NCBI GenBank assembly: GCA_036874045.1
Contig: CM072339.1
Location: 19,599,501 to 19,663,500, forward strand
Direction of reading: 5' to 3'
From: Cymodocea nodosa
Taxonomy: Eukaryota > Streptophyta > Magnoliopsida > Alismatales > Cymodoceaceae
Length of the DNA stretch: 64,000 nucleotides
Numbering within the stretch: position 1 is the stretch's first letter; each line of letters opens with the position of its first letter. Under the pieces are notes generated by a model. It saw only the letters and a program-made list of their open reading frames with translations. It had not been told where the DNA came from and made no database searches. The position numbers and the translations under genes were made by a program. Below are positions 1 to 12,925 of the stretch, one piece after another.

Positions 1-2456
1 GTTTAGGAGAAGCTATTAATCAGAAATTTTGGGAAGATTTGGATGTTTAGTCCATAACTTAAATACCATTGAAAAACTCTTTATTGGTGAAGATCCAAAT
101 GGTCATATGGTAAAGCAAAATATAGGATATAAAACAACCATAGAAGATTTGATTTTGGTAATCGAAATGAAGAGGAAAATTTTATTCTAGACTTTAGAAA
201 AGAAAGGAGCATTTAATTACATTTAGAAGTGATTCAAATGATAGTCAAATAGATTTTTTATTACTAGAAAAATAAATCAAAGAATGTGTGAAGATTGTAA
301 GGTTATTTTAGGAGAAAACTTAACTACACAACATATGTTATTGGCATTAGATGTTAATATCAAAGAAAAAAAGAGAAAGGCTAAAAAAGCACATAAAATT
401 CCAAGAATTAGGTGGTGGAATCAAAAAGGTAAAAAGAAAATGATATTTAGAGATAACTTGTAAAAGAAAGAATATAGGAACTAAATGGAGAGGTAAATAA
501 ATTGTCAAATAAATAACTACTTGTAATAAAAAATTGTTAGAAAAATCTTGCAATATGTAAAAATCTTTTAAGAGAATCTTGCTAGTGGCTTCACTAGGCA
601 AAAAAAGTTGGTGATGAAATAAAGATGTATAAAAGATAATAAAAGAAAAAAAAGAATGCTATAAAAACTAGCATTAATATAAAAATAAGGACAATTTAGA
701 GAAGTATAAGCTAGAAAAAAAGAATGTTAAGAATATTATTAGTGAAGCTAAAAATAAGGCATATAAGAAATTATATGATAATTTAATTTGTACACACAAC
801 AATGAGAAAATAGATTATATAGATTGACTAAGGCTAGAGAAAGAAAATCTATAGATTTAAGTCAAGTATATTAAGGATGAGGATGATAGAGTTTTACTAA
901 AAGAAAATAAAATCAAAGATAGTGTAGGTATTTTGGTAAAACTTTTTGATAAACCTATCATAGGAAACTCTTACATGCAAAATTTGGATAGTAGTACAAA
1001 TGATACAAACTATGGTTATTTTAGAAGAATTGGTAGTTTGAAGCTTGAAAAAGTCATTAAAAATTAAAATGTAGAAAAACTATTGGATCAGATGGTATTC
1101 CTATTGAATTATGGAAACATGAAAGTGAAATAGGAATGAAGTGGTTAATTAAATTTTTTAATATAATTTTAAAGATAAAGAAGATGTTAGATAAATGCAA
1201 AAACAGTTCTTTAATGCCTATATTCAAAAATAAGGAAGACATTCAAAATTATAATAACTATTGTGGTATTAAATTAATGAATCACACTATGAAATTATGA
1301 AAAAAGATAATTGAGCAAGGACTAAAACATATAACTAAAATGACAGAAAATCAATTTAAATTTATGCCATTAAGGTCAACGATAGAATTTATTCATTTAC
1401 TTAGACAACTAATAATAGTTTAGAGTTAACAAAAAGGACTTCCATATGATTTTCATTTATTTTTTAAATAAAATCTTACGATAGAATACCTAAAACCCTA
1501 TTGTGGTGGGTTTTAGAAAGAAAAGCACTCATAAGATGTATTGATACAATGAAGGGCGTCTATAAAAGAATAATAAATAGTGTTAAACTATAAGGAAGAA
1601 ATTTACTGTAGACAGGTTTATGCCAAGGGTCCTCCCAAAATTTATATTTGATGTATGCTATTTGCAATAACATAGTTTTAGTTGATAAAAGTTAGAAAGT
1701 AGTTCTAAATTAGAATTATGGAGAGATTTTAGATTCCAAAGGATTTAGGTTGAGTAGGTTAAAAACTAAATATATGGGGGAATGCAGGTTCAACAAAAAT
1801 AGGAATAATGATGAAACTATAGACTGAAAATCATGAGATCCATAAAAGCAAGATGTTTAAATAGTTAGGATCTATAATAAGTAGCAATGGTGAAATTATA
1901 GAGGATATTATTCATAGGAATAAAGTAAGATGGATGAAGTGAAGAAATGCTTCTGAAATGTTATGCAATAAGAGGATACCTTTAAAATTAAAAGGAAAAT
2001 TTTATAAAATTTCTATTCACCCAAATATGCTTTATGGTCTGCAATGCTAGGTTGTAAAGCACAAGCGTATGCAAAAAGTTAGTTTTGCTTATATGTATAT
2101 GCTTAAAAGGATGAGTGACAATACCATAAAGGATAAGCCCAAAAATGATTTTATTAAGAAATGAGTAGAAGTTGTGCTTATTGAAGATAAGATAAATGAA
2201 AATTGATTTAAGTAGTTTGGTCATATTTATAAGAGACCAAAGAATGCATTAGTTTAAAGAAGAGAATTAATTAGTGCATAAGAAATTAAAAGAAGTAGAA
2301 GTAAACTTAAACTACTTAATTAGGATTTGTAAGAAAATTTAAATTTATGCAATTTAACTAAAGATTTAACAATAGATAGAAATACTTGGAAGAAAATTAT
2401 TTATGTGACTAACCTTATGTAGTGGAATTATGACTCAAATTATTATTATTGTTGTA
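1..2456 (+). mobile_element. Degenerate LINE (non-LTR retrotransposon), endonuclease and reverse transcriptase remnants
   Basis: Translation in shifting plus-strand frames gives recognisable non-LTR retrotransposon protein. An endonuclease piece near position 85 reads LFIGEDPNGHM. Reverse-transcriptase pieces follow near 1080-1130 (SDGIPIELWKHES), 1480-1570 (YDRIPKTLLWWVLERKAL) and a GLCQGS-like block near 1618. A C-terminal WFGHIYKRPKNAL-like tail is near 2210-2250. The 3' end, around 2405-2456, is an 'ACC..ATGTAGTGGAATTA' block followed by a short TTA/TTG repeat, the usual end of plant LINEs with simple-repeat tails. Stops and frameshifts are everywhere, so the element is dead. The 5' end is outside the window. 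Confidence 0.75.
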
Positions 2457-2696
2457 GGCAGTCATATTAAATGGAGCATCACATAAGTGATTTGGCCATG
2501 TTCCAAGAAGGCCTTCTAAGTAAGAAATGAATATACATGAGGCTATAGTCAAGGTAAGAAAAGTATAGAAAGACAAGAAATAACATGGCTAGAATGGTAA
2601 ATGACTGATTACATATGCTTTGACAAAAAAGACTCTCAAAATGGTAAAAAGATTCATGTTATGAACTCACACATTGTGATTTGTGACATGGCATAG
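2457..2696 (+). mobile_element. Possible second LINE 3' fragment
   Basis: Just after the LINE tail, the plus strand again encodes a C-terminal LINE-like piece: GHVPRRPSK-type residues near 2490-2520, with an ATAAGTG...GGCCATGTTCCAAGAAGG stretch. This could be a second, independently inserted 3' end or an internal rearrangement of the first. No open frame remains. Confidence 0.35.
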
Positions 2697-2816
2697 TGTT
2701 AGAGCTATATGTTAGTCAAGTATTTGAATCCACTCATATAGGGATCCATGTAATGTGTACATGTATCTTTGATTTGTGGCCAATGAAACCCTAATGTATG
2801 ATTTTCCCTTAATTTC
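2697..2816 (+). repeat. Left LTR of the copia element
   Basis: Begins TGTTAG and ends just before the primer binding site. It matches the right LTR through the GATCCATGTAATGTGTA and GAAACCCTAATGTATG blocks. Compared with the right copy it has about 25 extra bases near its start. At roughly 120 bp it is unusually short for a copia LTR but within the known range. The exact edges are judged by eye. Confidence 0.6.
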
Positions 2817-4263
2817 ACCTTGGTATTAGAAGCTAGAACCCACCCTCAAGCTTGATTGATTGGACCTCTTCTTCTCCAATGTTAAGGGCCCTCTCACTTA
2901 CTATTGCAGCTATTAAAGTTGTTGCCCCCTTGCGATGGTCGGATTCTCTAGGCAAACACCCAACGAATAATCCACCCCTACTCCTCTTTGTCCAATCTAC
3001 AATCACCAAACAACTCTTCCATCTAGTTTGAGCTCATGGGATACCTCTCCTCTTTTCTTTGTCTAGTTTGACCTCACTAGACAAACCTTTCTCTCCATTC
3101 GACCAGCCCTCACTAGTGGTACTATTTTAGTCTGCCAACCCTCACTAGTGGTACTATTTCAGTTTGCCAACCCTCTTGCTGGTGATTCTCTTTGGCACGA
3201 TGGACTCCTCCACTAATCCTTGGCTAACAAAACTCACAACAACAAGAATGAAATTTAATGAAACCAACTATCACCATTGGGCTAGCGCATTTGAGACCTT
3301 TCTTGTGGCTTACAAGCATGAACATCATATCAAAGATGACCCATTGAATGTGACGGCCACCCACTATGCTGTGTGGCATGTGGCTAACTATGTTGTCATA
3401 TATTGTTGATTAATAGAATCACATTACCCATAGTATCTCATGCCTTCGACCTACAAACACATTTGGAATACACTGCATTCTACCTATGGCAATGATCAAA
3501 ACATTTCTCAAGTTTGCAAGGTTTGAGCAATTGTTCTCACACAAACAAGGTGACATCTTAGTTCATGCCTATTACAATCAGTTATACACATTACTAGATG
3601 AGTTAGATGTGTACCAACCTTGTGTGGCAAATATTATTATCCTTAAACATTACCATGAAGAATTTGAGGTTGCTCTATTCCTTGTTGGTTTCCATTTAGA
3701 TATCTTTAGTCAGATTTGGGGATAGATCCTTATTGTTAATATGATTCCTTTCCTTTGGACGACCTTTAACAAGGTCCTATGTGTCTCTACTACTGCCTCC
3801 TCGATGTCTATTGAAGGATTACTCCACTTGCCACTACTGGCAGTCATGATGGTTGGTTGTCCTCTTTGTCACAACAAGATAGAGGTCGTTCTAGAGGCAA
3901 GCCTTAGCCTCCTTGTATCCATTATGGATAGAAGAATCATCTCTCTAATCAATGTTGGGACATCCACCTTTTGCATCTTCATCTATACATTCAATCACTA
4001 ATGATTCATCATCTGATGCTCCTTTTGCTCTTGTGCAATGCACTATACTGATCTCTCAAGTTGATCTCTAGGTACAAGAAAATAGCAAGGCCACAACTAC
4101 ACATGTCCTCTCCTTTGGTATTCCTTTTATTCATATACTCTAATTTAATGATTCTTAGATTATAGATTTTGGTACTTACAACCACATTTCTAGTAATATC
4201 TCTCTGTTTCAACACCTCACTCATTTGTCCAATGATTCTTAGATTATAGATTTTGATTAGATT

Positions 4264-4905
4264 TGTTGCCTTAGTTGATGGGTGTACCTCATCCATCTTC
4301 AATGAAGGCACTACCCCTATCATATTTGGCATTTCCCTTGACAAAGTTCTTTATATGTTTGATTTTCCTATTAATTTATTATTCATCAATGCTATTAATA
4401 AACAACTCTATTGATCTATCACATTTTTCCCTTTTCATTGCACTTTTTATGATTTACAAGCAAGGAGGAAGACTAATTTAGGCCATGATCAAGGTTGTGG
4501 CATGTATGTCCTCACTCACAATGATATTCCTTGCGGTCTTGTGTTGGTGGCTATTTTTGATGATTCATTACTACTTTGGCATTGTTGCCTTAGCTGATGG
4601 GTGTACCTCATCCATCTTCGATGAAGGCACTACCCCTATCATATTTGACATTTCCCTTGACAAAGTTCTTTATATGTTTGATTTTCCTATTAATTTATTA
4701 TTCATCAATGCTATTAATAAATAACTCTATTGATCTATCACATTTTTTCCTTTTCATTGCACTTTTTATGATCTACAGGCATGGAGAAAGACTAATTTAG
4801 GCCATGATCAAGGTTGTGGCATGTATGTCCTCACTCACAAAGATATTCCTTGTGGTCTTGTGTTGGCAGCTACTTTTGATGATTCATTACTACTTTGGCA
4901 TTGTT
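4264..4905 (+). repeat. 320-bp tandem duplication inside the copia element
   Basis: Two head-to-tail units with a 320-base period (about 4264-4583 and 4584-4905) share nearly every base, for example GGGTGTACCTCATCCATCTT at both 4280 and 4599. The unit covers the protease to GAG-pre-integrase transition (DKVLYMFDFPINLL is encoded in both). The duplication must have arisen after insertion or in the source copy. It does not keep a continuous reading frame. Confidence 0.85.
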
Positions 4906-7665
4906 GTCTTGAACATCTTTTGCTTCACAACCTTTATAAGGTGCTTCCTTCGGTCTCTATTAGTCAATTTTGTTATTAGTCTTGCATTATAGGTAAGTAG
5001 TTTCATGCTAACTATAAAAGTTGGGAGTTAGCATTTGTTCTGAAATCATTTGATTTAATCCATTGTGATATTTGAGGACCCACTTAAGTTGCATCTATTT
5101 CTAGTTTTCAATATTATGTTGTTGTTGTTGATGATTTTTTTTGTATATCTTGGATCTATTTGTTAAAAAATCATTAACATGTCTCACATGTAATTCAGAA
5201 TTTCTTTAATGAAATACAAACTCAACTTGGCCTTACTCCTAAACTTTTTACTAACAATGCTCTTGAGTTTATTCAATTTGATGTTGCTTCTTTTTGCACT
5301 CAATGTGATATCATTCATCAAACAACTTGTGCATATACTTCTCAACAGAATGATGTTACAAAATGTAAATATCGTCACCTACTTGATGTCGCCCATACCC
5401 TTTTAGTTGAGATGCATGCACTAAAATATCTTTAGTTTGATATTATTGCTACAACCTCCTATCTTATTAATTGTATGCCTTCTTCCTCCTTGAGTGATGC
5501 AATTCCTCTTCAACATCTTTTGCTTGATTAAGAATTGTTTCCTTTACCCTCAAAGGTCTTTAAGTGTACAACCTTTGTTAAGAACCTCGCTTCTAGATTG
5601 GATAAATTTTCTCCAATGTCTCTTAAATGTTTTTTGTTAGGTATTCTTGCACTCAAGAGGGTTATCATTGCTATCATTTTCTTACACATCAATATATTGT
5701 TTCTGCTGATGTTGTACTTTTAAAGGACACACCTTTTTTTTCTTCCATGACAATTGAGCTTTCTTCTCCTCTTTTACCTTAGTTGTCTCTTGTTGATCCA
5801 TATCTCCTTCCTCCAACCTCTTCGATGGTACTAGACATTTTGCCTTTGCTACCACCACTCTTGCAGGTTTATTAGTGACATCGACATCAAGTACCACCTC
5901 TGTCTCTAGCCATGTCATCCTCTCTTGATGCCATAGATTGATTTACCCTTGATCTACCTATAGCCCTCCACAAAGGCACATGATCCTTCACCTCACACCC
6001 TCTTTCTTACTATGTTTCCTATGATTCTCTTTCCCCTAATTATAAAGGATTTGCTGTAGCCATTTCATCAGAAACTATACCCAAGGATTATCAAGAGATA
6101 TTTATCCTTCCACCATGAAAACATACTATGAATGTTGAAATGCAAGCCCTCCTATCCTAGGCGCCTAACATCTTATTCCTCGCCCCTAAGATGTCCATGT
6201 TGTTGGCAACCACCAAGTGTTTATTATCAAGTATAAACATGATGGCTCCATTGATCGACACAAGGCTCACTTAATTGCTCATGATTTTACACAAACATAT
6301 GGAGTTGTTTATATCAAGACGTTTTCTCCAATTGCTTACCTTAACTCTATTTATATTCTCCTATTCTTGGTAATCAATCATTTATGAACTCTACAAATTT
6401 GATGTTTGTAATGTTTTTCTCTATTATGATTTACAATAGGAAGTCAACATGGAATAACTTCCCACGTATGTTACTTAAGAGGAGAATCAGGTTTACTTAC
6501 TTCGAAAGGCAATCTATGACCTTAAAACAAAGTCCTAAGGCATGGTTTACTAAGCTCAACTCAGTATGTTCTCCCATGAGTTCATGAAGTGTGCTGTAGA
6601 TAATTATGTCTTCATTAGAAAATGTCCATTTGGTCACACCATCCTAGTTATATATGTTAATGATATTCTATTGACAAGTGATGATATAGGTGGCATTGTC
6701 AACACTAAGGAATTCTTAGTACAACTCTTTGTCATTAAGGATATGGGAAAATAAAGATACTTCTTGGGTATTAAGTTTGCATACTCCAAAGGTAAAATAA
6801 CATTATCTCAAAGAAAATATGTACTTGATTTATTAAAGGAAAGAAGACTATTGGTATGCAAGCCAAAACAAACTCTAGTAGAGCCAAATCCACCATTGTA
6901 GGATAGAACTTCTAAACTCTAGGAAGATGTAAGACAATATCATAGGTTAATTGGAAACTCATTTATTTTACTATAACCCAATCATATATCTCTTTTGTAG
7001 TTGGATTTCTAAGTCAAATTATGAAGGAACCTAAAATGGTTCATTGGAATGAATGAAGCCTTGAGTGTTGAGCATATATTAAAAACAATCCAAAAAAAAG
7101 GGTTGATTTACTCAAAGAATGCACATGTAAATGTTGCATACTTTGATTTAGGCTATGCTGATGATAGCGCAAATAGGAAATCCACCTCTAGTTATTATAC
7201 CTATGGTGAAAATTTGGTGACTTAGAGAAGTAAGAAACAAATGTATCTCCAAGTCAAGTGTTGAAGCAAAATACAAGTTTATGTCACAGATTGCCAACAA
7301 GTTAGTATGGCTCAAGTCTCTTCTAACAGAAGTTAGAATCCAGGGTCTCATTCCAATGATAATGCACTGTAATAATCATGTCACTATATATATAGCAAGC
7401 AATGACACCTTTTATGAGTGAACATAATACATTAAAGTTGATTGTCACTATATTTGAAAGCTCGTGGAAAAAAGAATCATTAGCACACCTTACACTCATT
7501 CTTCTCAACAACTTGCAAACATTTTCACCAAAAGACTTAACGTAGGTGTCTTTAAAGTGTTTTGTAACAAGTTAGAATTGTTTAATTTAAAGAATTGTTT
7601 AATCATACATTAGTGTTTAACGTAGGTGTCTTTAATAATTTAGGTGTCTCCAACTTAAAGGGGAG

Positions 7666-7762
7666 TGTTAAAATCCACACATATAGAGATCCATGTAATG
7701 TGTATATGTATCTTTGATTTATGGCTAATGAAACCCTAATGTATGATTTTTCCCTAATTTCA
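7666..7762 (+). repeat. Right LTR of the copia element
   Basis: Starts TGTTAAAATCC immediately after a polypurine tract and ends near TTTCAACTCATGG, matching the left LTR. About 97 bp, shorter than the left copy because of a deletion near its start. Confidence 0.6.
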
Positions 7763-8010
7763 ACTCATGGAAATGGTTAATGTTGTGGGCAATCAACAAC
7801 ATTCAATTATTAAATTATGAAACCAAAGAATGACTCAACATAATGGGTCATGTAGTTAATTATCTAATATTCTATCTTAAATGTTATATTGAAAAGATAT
7901 AATAGAATAAGCAAAAGTTGGACTAAAATAGACATTAAACAATACATTGATGTTTAAAAGAAAAGATAAATCTTTAAAAAATATGACAAAAAGGACTATA
8001 GCTTAGTTAC
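7763..8010. other. AT-rich intronic or flanking DNA between the copia element and PDS5-like exon 3
   Basis: About 250 bp with no coding signal. I searched the minus strand for a fourth PDS5 exon and found none. By position this is the start of intron 3 of the PDS5-like gene. Confidence 0.6.
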
Positions 8011-9656
8011 CTTATGACCTTGAAGAATAGGTGGAACATACGAAGAATCAATTCATCACATTCAAGATCCAGCATCACAAGACATGATCTAACCTTTGCA
8101 ATAGTTTCAAGAATTAAAACTCTCTTTGAATATGACCGACTAGAAAGATCAACATCTAGACCTTTAAGAGATTCAACAATCATCTCAAATATCTCCTGGA
8201 AGAAAGTTAATTTCAAAGTGCAGACCATAATCAATAATCAAGGTAGAAAAGGATACATTGACACAAATATAACAAATTGAGATTTGTGAATATAGTGGTT
8301 GAAAAGTTGAATTTGAGATAATCACTTCTAACCTTCATTAATCCATCATCATAAGGAGGCTCCGGTGCAGTTATTCTGGTGATTTCACTGATGCAAGCTG
8401 TTGTAGCTATTTTGACATCCATATCTGGATGTTTCAGAAGCTCTTTGGTAACTAGTGACTGAGTCGTCGTTTGAAGTGCAGCTGAAATTGATTGGCTTGG
8501 TGACTGCTCCACTTTTACCAAGAATGATTCAGCTTGCTAGCAAAGCACAAATGATTTTGGTCAGAAGGGACCCATTTCTGTATGCTCATACTACTTGATA
8601 ATTGAAATAATCATGACACAAAAAATTATTACAACTGCAAATAATGAAATACATGAATGAAAAGCAAAATAGTGTGATTTAATAAAAAATTTTTGGAAGA
8701 AGAAAAAGACTTGCCAACAAAAAAGAATCCTATGTATGCTATTAAGGTATTTGGATGCATACTATAAGCATGTCTGAACATTCCCATTTCTTAAATAGAG
8801 AAAAAGGGATGATAGATTTTGTTGTAGAGATTTACACAGAAAATTGATTCATTCAATGAAATGACGTATCACTCTCTCTTCTCTCTCTATCATGTAGCCA
8901 TAACTGTGAAACTGTGTCATCCTTCGAATAACATATGTCTACCTGTTATACGTAAAAAGGTTATAACTACAAGCACGTTTGGCATGCATGTCTATATGAA
9001 CATTTAGTTAAAATGAATTGAAGGTCGAGGAAATATGGAGAAGATATTGGATACTCAATGCATTCATCTGCAACTCATGGTCATTGTTCAAACTGTTCTT
9101 GCTGTATAATCCACAACTTCTTATTCATATAGAGAGACCCAACCTCTATATTACCATGTTTTAGTAAATGTGTTGGATTGTCGAGCAGATCACATGCTCT
9201 CATATCCAGTGAAAGGGAAATATTACACCAGGAAATGACGTTTCCTAAAATAACAAAAAATGGCCGCGGCAAGAGATACTCATACTACTTACCATCTCTC
9301 TTTCTATGTGATATGCGAACATCAACTAGAGTATTTAATAATAACTCGTGATATAGACCACTTTATTTTTCATTCCTAAGGAATGCAGCTATGCAGGTAC
9401 TAGTCCAAAAAATCCAATCAGAAGGACCTAATTTCCATAAAGAAAACAGAACAGGAATAGAGACCATGGGGAGTAACCAAGTTAACAACGAAAAAGGAAA
9501 ACACGCACAAACAGAGCTTCCCATTAATCCAGCTAAAAAAGTTTAGGGTTTTACATCCAGAAGCTTGAGCAGCTCTCCAACATCAGAGGGCGGGCTACGC
9601 AGCTTCATCCCAACCTCCATCAACCCATCCACAATAACTGACTCCTCGGGCGCCAT
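8011..9656 (-). CDS. PDS5: PDS5-like sister chromatid cohesion protein, first three exons only
   Basis: PDS5 binds the cohesin ring in the nucleus and regulates sister-chromatid cohesion. I place exons at 9555-9656, 8333-8536 and 8011-8195, all with GT donors and AG acceptors, giving 163 codons plus 2 bases. Exon 1 begins MAPEESVIVDGLMEVG and contains SPPSDVGELLKLLD. Exon 2 contains KELLKHPDMDVKIA and CISEITRITAPEPPYDD. Exon 3 contains SRSYSKRVLILETIAKVRS and VMLDLECDELI. These are the conserved N-terminal HEAT-repeat blocks of plant PDS5. The ATG at 9656 was chosen because it starts a frame with the expected short acidic lead and exon 1 ends in phase. Introns are 1018 and 137 bp. Full PDS5 proteins are far longer, so the gene continues past the left edge through an intron loaded with transposons, or it is truncated. 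No in-frame stop is seen in the three exons. Confidence 0.85.
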
Positions 9657-10080
9657 CTCCACAACCAACATCACCTCAAACCATTGAAGAGAAATCCAGA
9701 ACCGCCCGATAGAGCCCCCGACCCGCCAATCCCACCCGATCGCAACCAGAACCACGGAATGCGAGTCCGGCGACAGAACCGGTAAAGCCGAGGCAACAGC
9801 CCTCCCTCAGAATCTTCACCCAAAATGCACGATTCGACGGGTTCTACTCCCGCCTTTCTTCCCTCACCTCCGCCCTTCCCAGAGGTGGTTTCCGCTCTCG
9901 CGTGACTGGAGCCTGGTAAATTGGGAGGAGGAGCGTTTTATAGTGGGTCGGCGGCTCCGGTGCGGGTACGGTGGGTCAATACCGTATATCTCGTGTCTGC
10001 ACCCTCCGATGGAGAAGGGAGGGACGAGATGTGGTGTTGGCCTGTTGGAACTCGAGATGGGGCCGTTTGGAATCAGGATT
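9657..10080 (-). promoter_or_regulatory. GC-rich upstream region of the PDS5-like gene
   Basis: The sequence just upstream of the ATG is much richer in G+C than the DNA on either side, as expected of a 5' UTR and core promoter. I could not assign a convincing TATA box. A stretch beginning GGGGCCGTTTGG near 10059 resembles the ends of some plant MITEs, but no partner end was found. Confidence 0.35.
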
Positions 10081-12083
10081 TTTTAGATTAAGATCCAATA
10101 CTTCCATTGGTTCGGATTGAATTGAGTGAAGTAGGAATGTTATGTTGGAATGAATTGGATGAAATATGTATCTATATGTACTATTTTTAAGTGGGGTTTT
10201 ACTCTAATATATGGACTAATGGTATACTAGTACGTGAGATCGTACATTAATTTCAGGATAATTAATGTATGGGAGATACTGAAATTTAACTCGTGGAGAG
10301 CATGCAGCATATCATGCCTGTTGCACAGAATCTATAAGCTCTTGTGAAGCACAATCCATGGCATGTATGCGTATGGCAATTATTATTAACCTTTTCCACG
10401 GAGATGTGAAACTCAATTATATTTTCCTATCAGCTCTTCTATTGCAGTCAATCAATGCATTTGGCTTCGGCTTCATATATGTTGTGACGTTTGGAAAGCT
10501 TTAATGCTGGTGATAGTTTTATTTCCTCGTGCTTTAATCATATATTGTCATTGTACATGGATATACAGAATGAAATTGAAATCTGAAACTATATGTTAGG
10601 CATTTGAAGCATTTTCACAACCTTGTCTTGACGCAATTTATAAATAAGAAAATCGAAGACATCAGAATAGAGAATAGGTTTGAATTTCCTAGTGATAGTT
10701 GAAAGGTTTTTTTAGCTTCGCATGAGATAATTAACCTTCTTTGATTGTCCGCGACAAATTAATAATGTAGCATAAGGGAAGTATTTTCAAATGCTTAATG
10801 TAGCCAGCTGCAGGATAGAAACTAAAATCTCAATGACAAGTTTTCAAATAGAACACACAAACATGCAATTTCTTGGATGTAACATTGGTCTACAAGGATA
10901 TAGATTCCTCAAACCTGAATACGTAAAAAAATTATTGGCAGGGTTTGAAGATATTTTTGGCAGGGTGTTGAGAGGAAAAATATAATAACGAAGCACCAGC
11001 TGTAACGATAAATTAGTGCACAGCACCTTGAGAATGGAAAAAAAAAAATTAAATGAAGCCACCAGGCCACGTGAGCATCAGGTGAGACACAAGACAATGA
11101 TCACGTTAATCGTTGAAGCAGGCAGGAGTGATGAATGAAGAACGAGATTCCTGTAGCTAGAAAGCAGACAACCCATCAAAATTATATATACATGTAATGG
11201 TTAACGATGAGACAATAAAGATCGATTTCGTTTAGGCAGCTTGTTGTCGTCTGGGCTAAGAGGAAAAACAACAAACAACAAACAACAAACGGTGTTAGTC
11301 ACACCTGTTGCACCTGTACAACGTATACATATACTTGCTTGAAGAAGACAGTCTCCAGTCTCCAGTCTCCTCTGTGATACATGCAAGCATATGCATATAT
11401 ATATATATATATACATCAGATGTGCAGATCGCAGCATGCATGCATGTTGAGTTTGAAATATTAGATTGTGATGATCATCATCAGTACAAGGACTATGAAG
11501 GGATCGAGGGCATGTATGTTTCATCTGTTTGCCTTAGGCGATTGTTTGACGACAAATTAGGACCGGGCCGGCCACCCGATCGATCCTCGAGAGTGGACTA
11601 ATTTTACGGGCCCATATGTGAAACGCTCCCGACTCTTTCATCCGTGTTTCGAATAGAAAAGACCAAGTTGGAGTTAAAGTGATTTTTCTGCTCTCTTTTC
11701 CTCTAAGGTAATCCTTTCGCATGTACGACATGTAAATGATGAGAAGCAAATTTCATAACTACTTTGTAATATCATTTTCTTCCGTCCAATTTCATTCAAT
11801 CCATCACCTAAAATTTATTGTGCTTTATCATGTTACGTAAGCTTATTATTAGAAAAAAAAAGTCACACGCAGAGGAGAGGAGGAGGAAGAATGAGCAGGG
11901 GATCGAGAGGAGAAGAAGAAGTGGGAAGAAACTCTGTTAGTTGAATTCAGGTGGATTCCAAAGGACGGTAGCAGCCTCAACTGACAATCCGCCGAGGTAT
12001 TTAAAGAAGAATAATTGGATCTGAGATGTACAGATTCTGATGATAGCGGTAGTTACAACAAAATAACAAACTGACACTTATAT
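10081..12083. other. Intergenic region, nothing assigned
   Basis: AT-rich sequence with short open frames of no recognisable family. It contains a short AT run near 11396-11413, a small AACAAACA repeat at about 11266-11289 and scattered palindromic GATC/CATG clusters. No gene, RNA or transposon protein was recognised. Confidence 0.5.
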
Positions 12084-12925
12084 TTTCGAAATTATGTTTT
12101 AACGTAATTAAGCCATGTTACGTAATTAATTATTATGTTTTAACGTAAGATTATATTTTCAAAAATATATTATGTAATTAAGCCAAAGAAAGAATAATGT
12201 AGTTATTTTTATTGATTTATTCTTATGTTTTAATTGCTGTCATCAATTTAAACTACCACTAATTTAATATCCACAAAAATATTGGAAATTTTTTTCTACA
12301 TATTTATTTAAAATATTGATTTTTAATGAGTCATTTATTATTTTTAAATATTATCACAAGCATTAAATAATTTGACAAATATTTTGATAACACTCTACTC
12401 TAACAAATAATAAACACTTTTTACCTTTCTTTTCGAAACAACACTTATAACTGCGTATGTTTTAGCTTCTTGATGTTCTAGTAACACTGATAAATGATAC
12501 TATAACCATAACTAAATAAAAAGAAGTAATAGTAGTTTGGGGAGTTAATGCTTGTTTTGTAAAATAGTACTGTGTGTGTATTTTAAAATTAATTTTCTTT
12601 TGTTTTAATTTTTTAAGATATGATATAATTACTATGATAATTTTTTTAACGCTAATGAGGATATTTTGAAATACTAAATGATTTTGTGTCATCAAATAAA
12701 TTTTGAAAATAATATTTTTATTAAATATGTAGAAATTATTTTTTAATAATTTATTTAGATAATCTCTAGATTAAATAAATAATGTTTTAAATTACATAAT
12801 AAAATATCTTACGTTAAAATATAATATGTCTACGTTAAAACATGATACGTTTGAATAATTTGCGTAACATTTTAAATTATATAATATATTGTAAAAATGA
12901 TTAAGTTAAAACATAATGAAATAAC
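12084..12925. mobile_element. Probable terminal-inverted-repeat DNA element (MITE-like), about 840 bp
   Basis: The left segment 12084-12112 contains ATTATGTTTTAACGTAATTA, and the right segment 12898-12925 carries its near reverse complement, TTAAGTTAAAACATAATGAA, with few mismatches. A second inner inverted pair also exists: ATGTTTTAACGTAAG near 12138 against CTTACGTTAAAATA near 12808. The interior is very AT-rich with no open frame. This fits a non-autonomous TIR transposon. The exact ends and the target-site duplication could not be fixed. Confidence 0.45.

Larger units (their letters stand above)
2697..7762 (+). mobile_element. Ty1/copia LTR retrotransposon, short LTRs, inactive
   Basis: A full-length but decayed copia element. 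The left LTR (about 2697-2816) and right LTR (about 7666-7762) share the blocks ATCCATGTAATGTGTA and GAAACCCTAATGTATGATTT. A TTGGTATTAGAAGC sequence at 2820-2833 matches the usual copia primer binding site (TGGTATCAGAGC type) with changes, and a polypurine tract AAAGGGGAG ends at 7665. Domains run in copia order: gag (3164-3720, with KFNETNYHHWASAFETFL), GAG-pre-integrase (about 4620-4950), integrase (about 5190-5530), reverse transcriptase (about 6100-7030) and RNase H (about 7240-7420, SVEAKYKFM). Many stops and frameshifts. The element lies antisense in or beside the downstream part of the PDS5-like gene. Confidence 0.85.

Noticed and set aside
10059-10200. GGGGCCGTTTGG start of a possible MITE
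   Set aside because: No matching inverted end or target duplication was found nearby, so it was not listed as an element.
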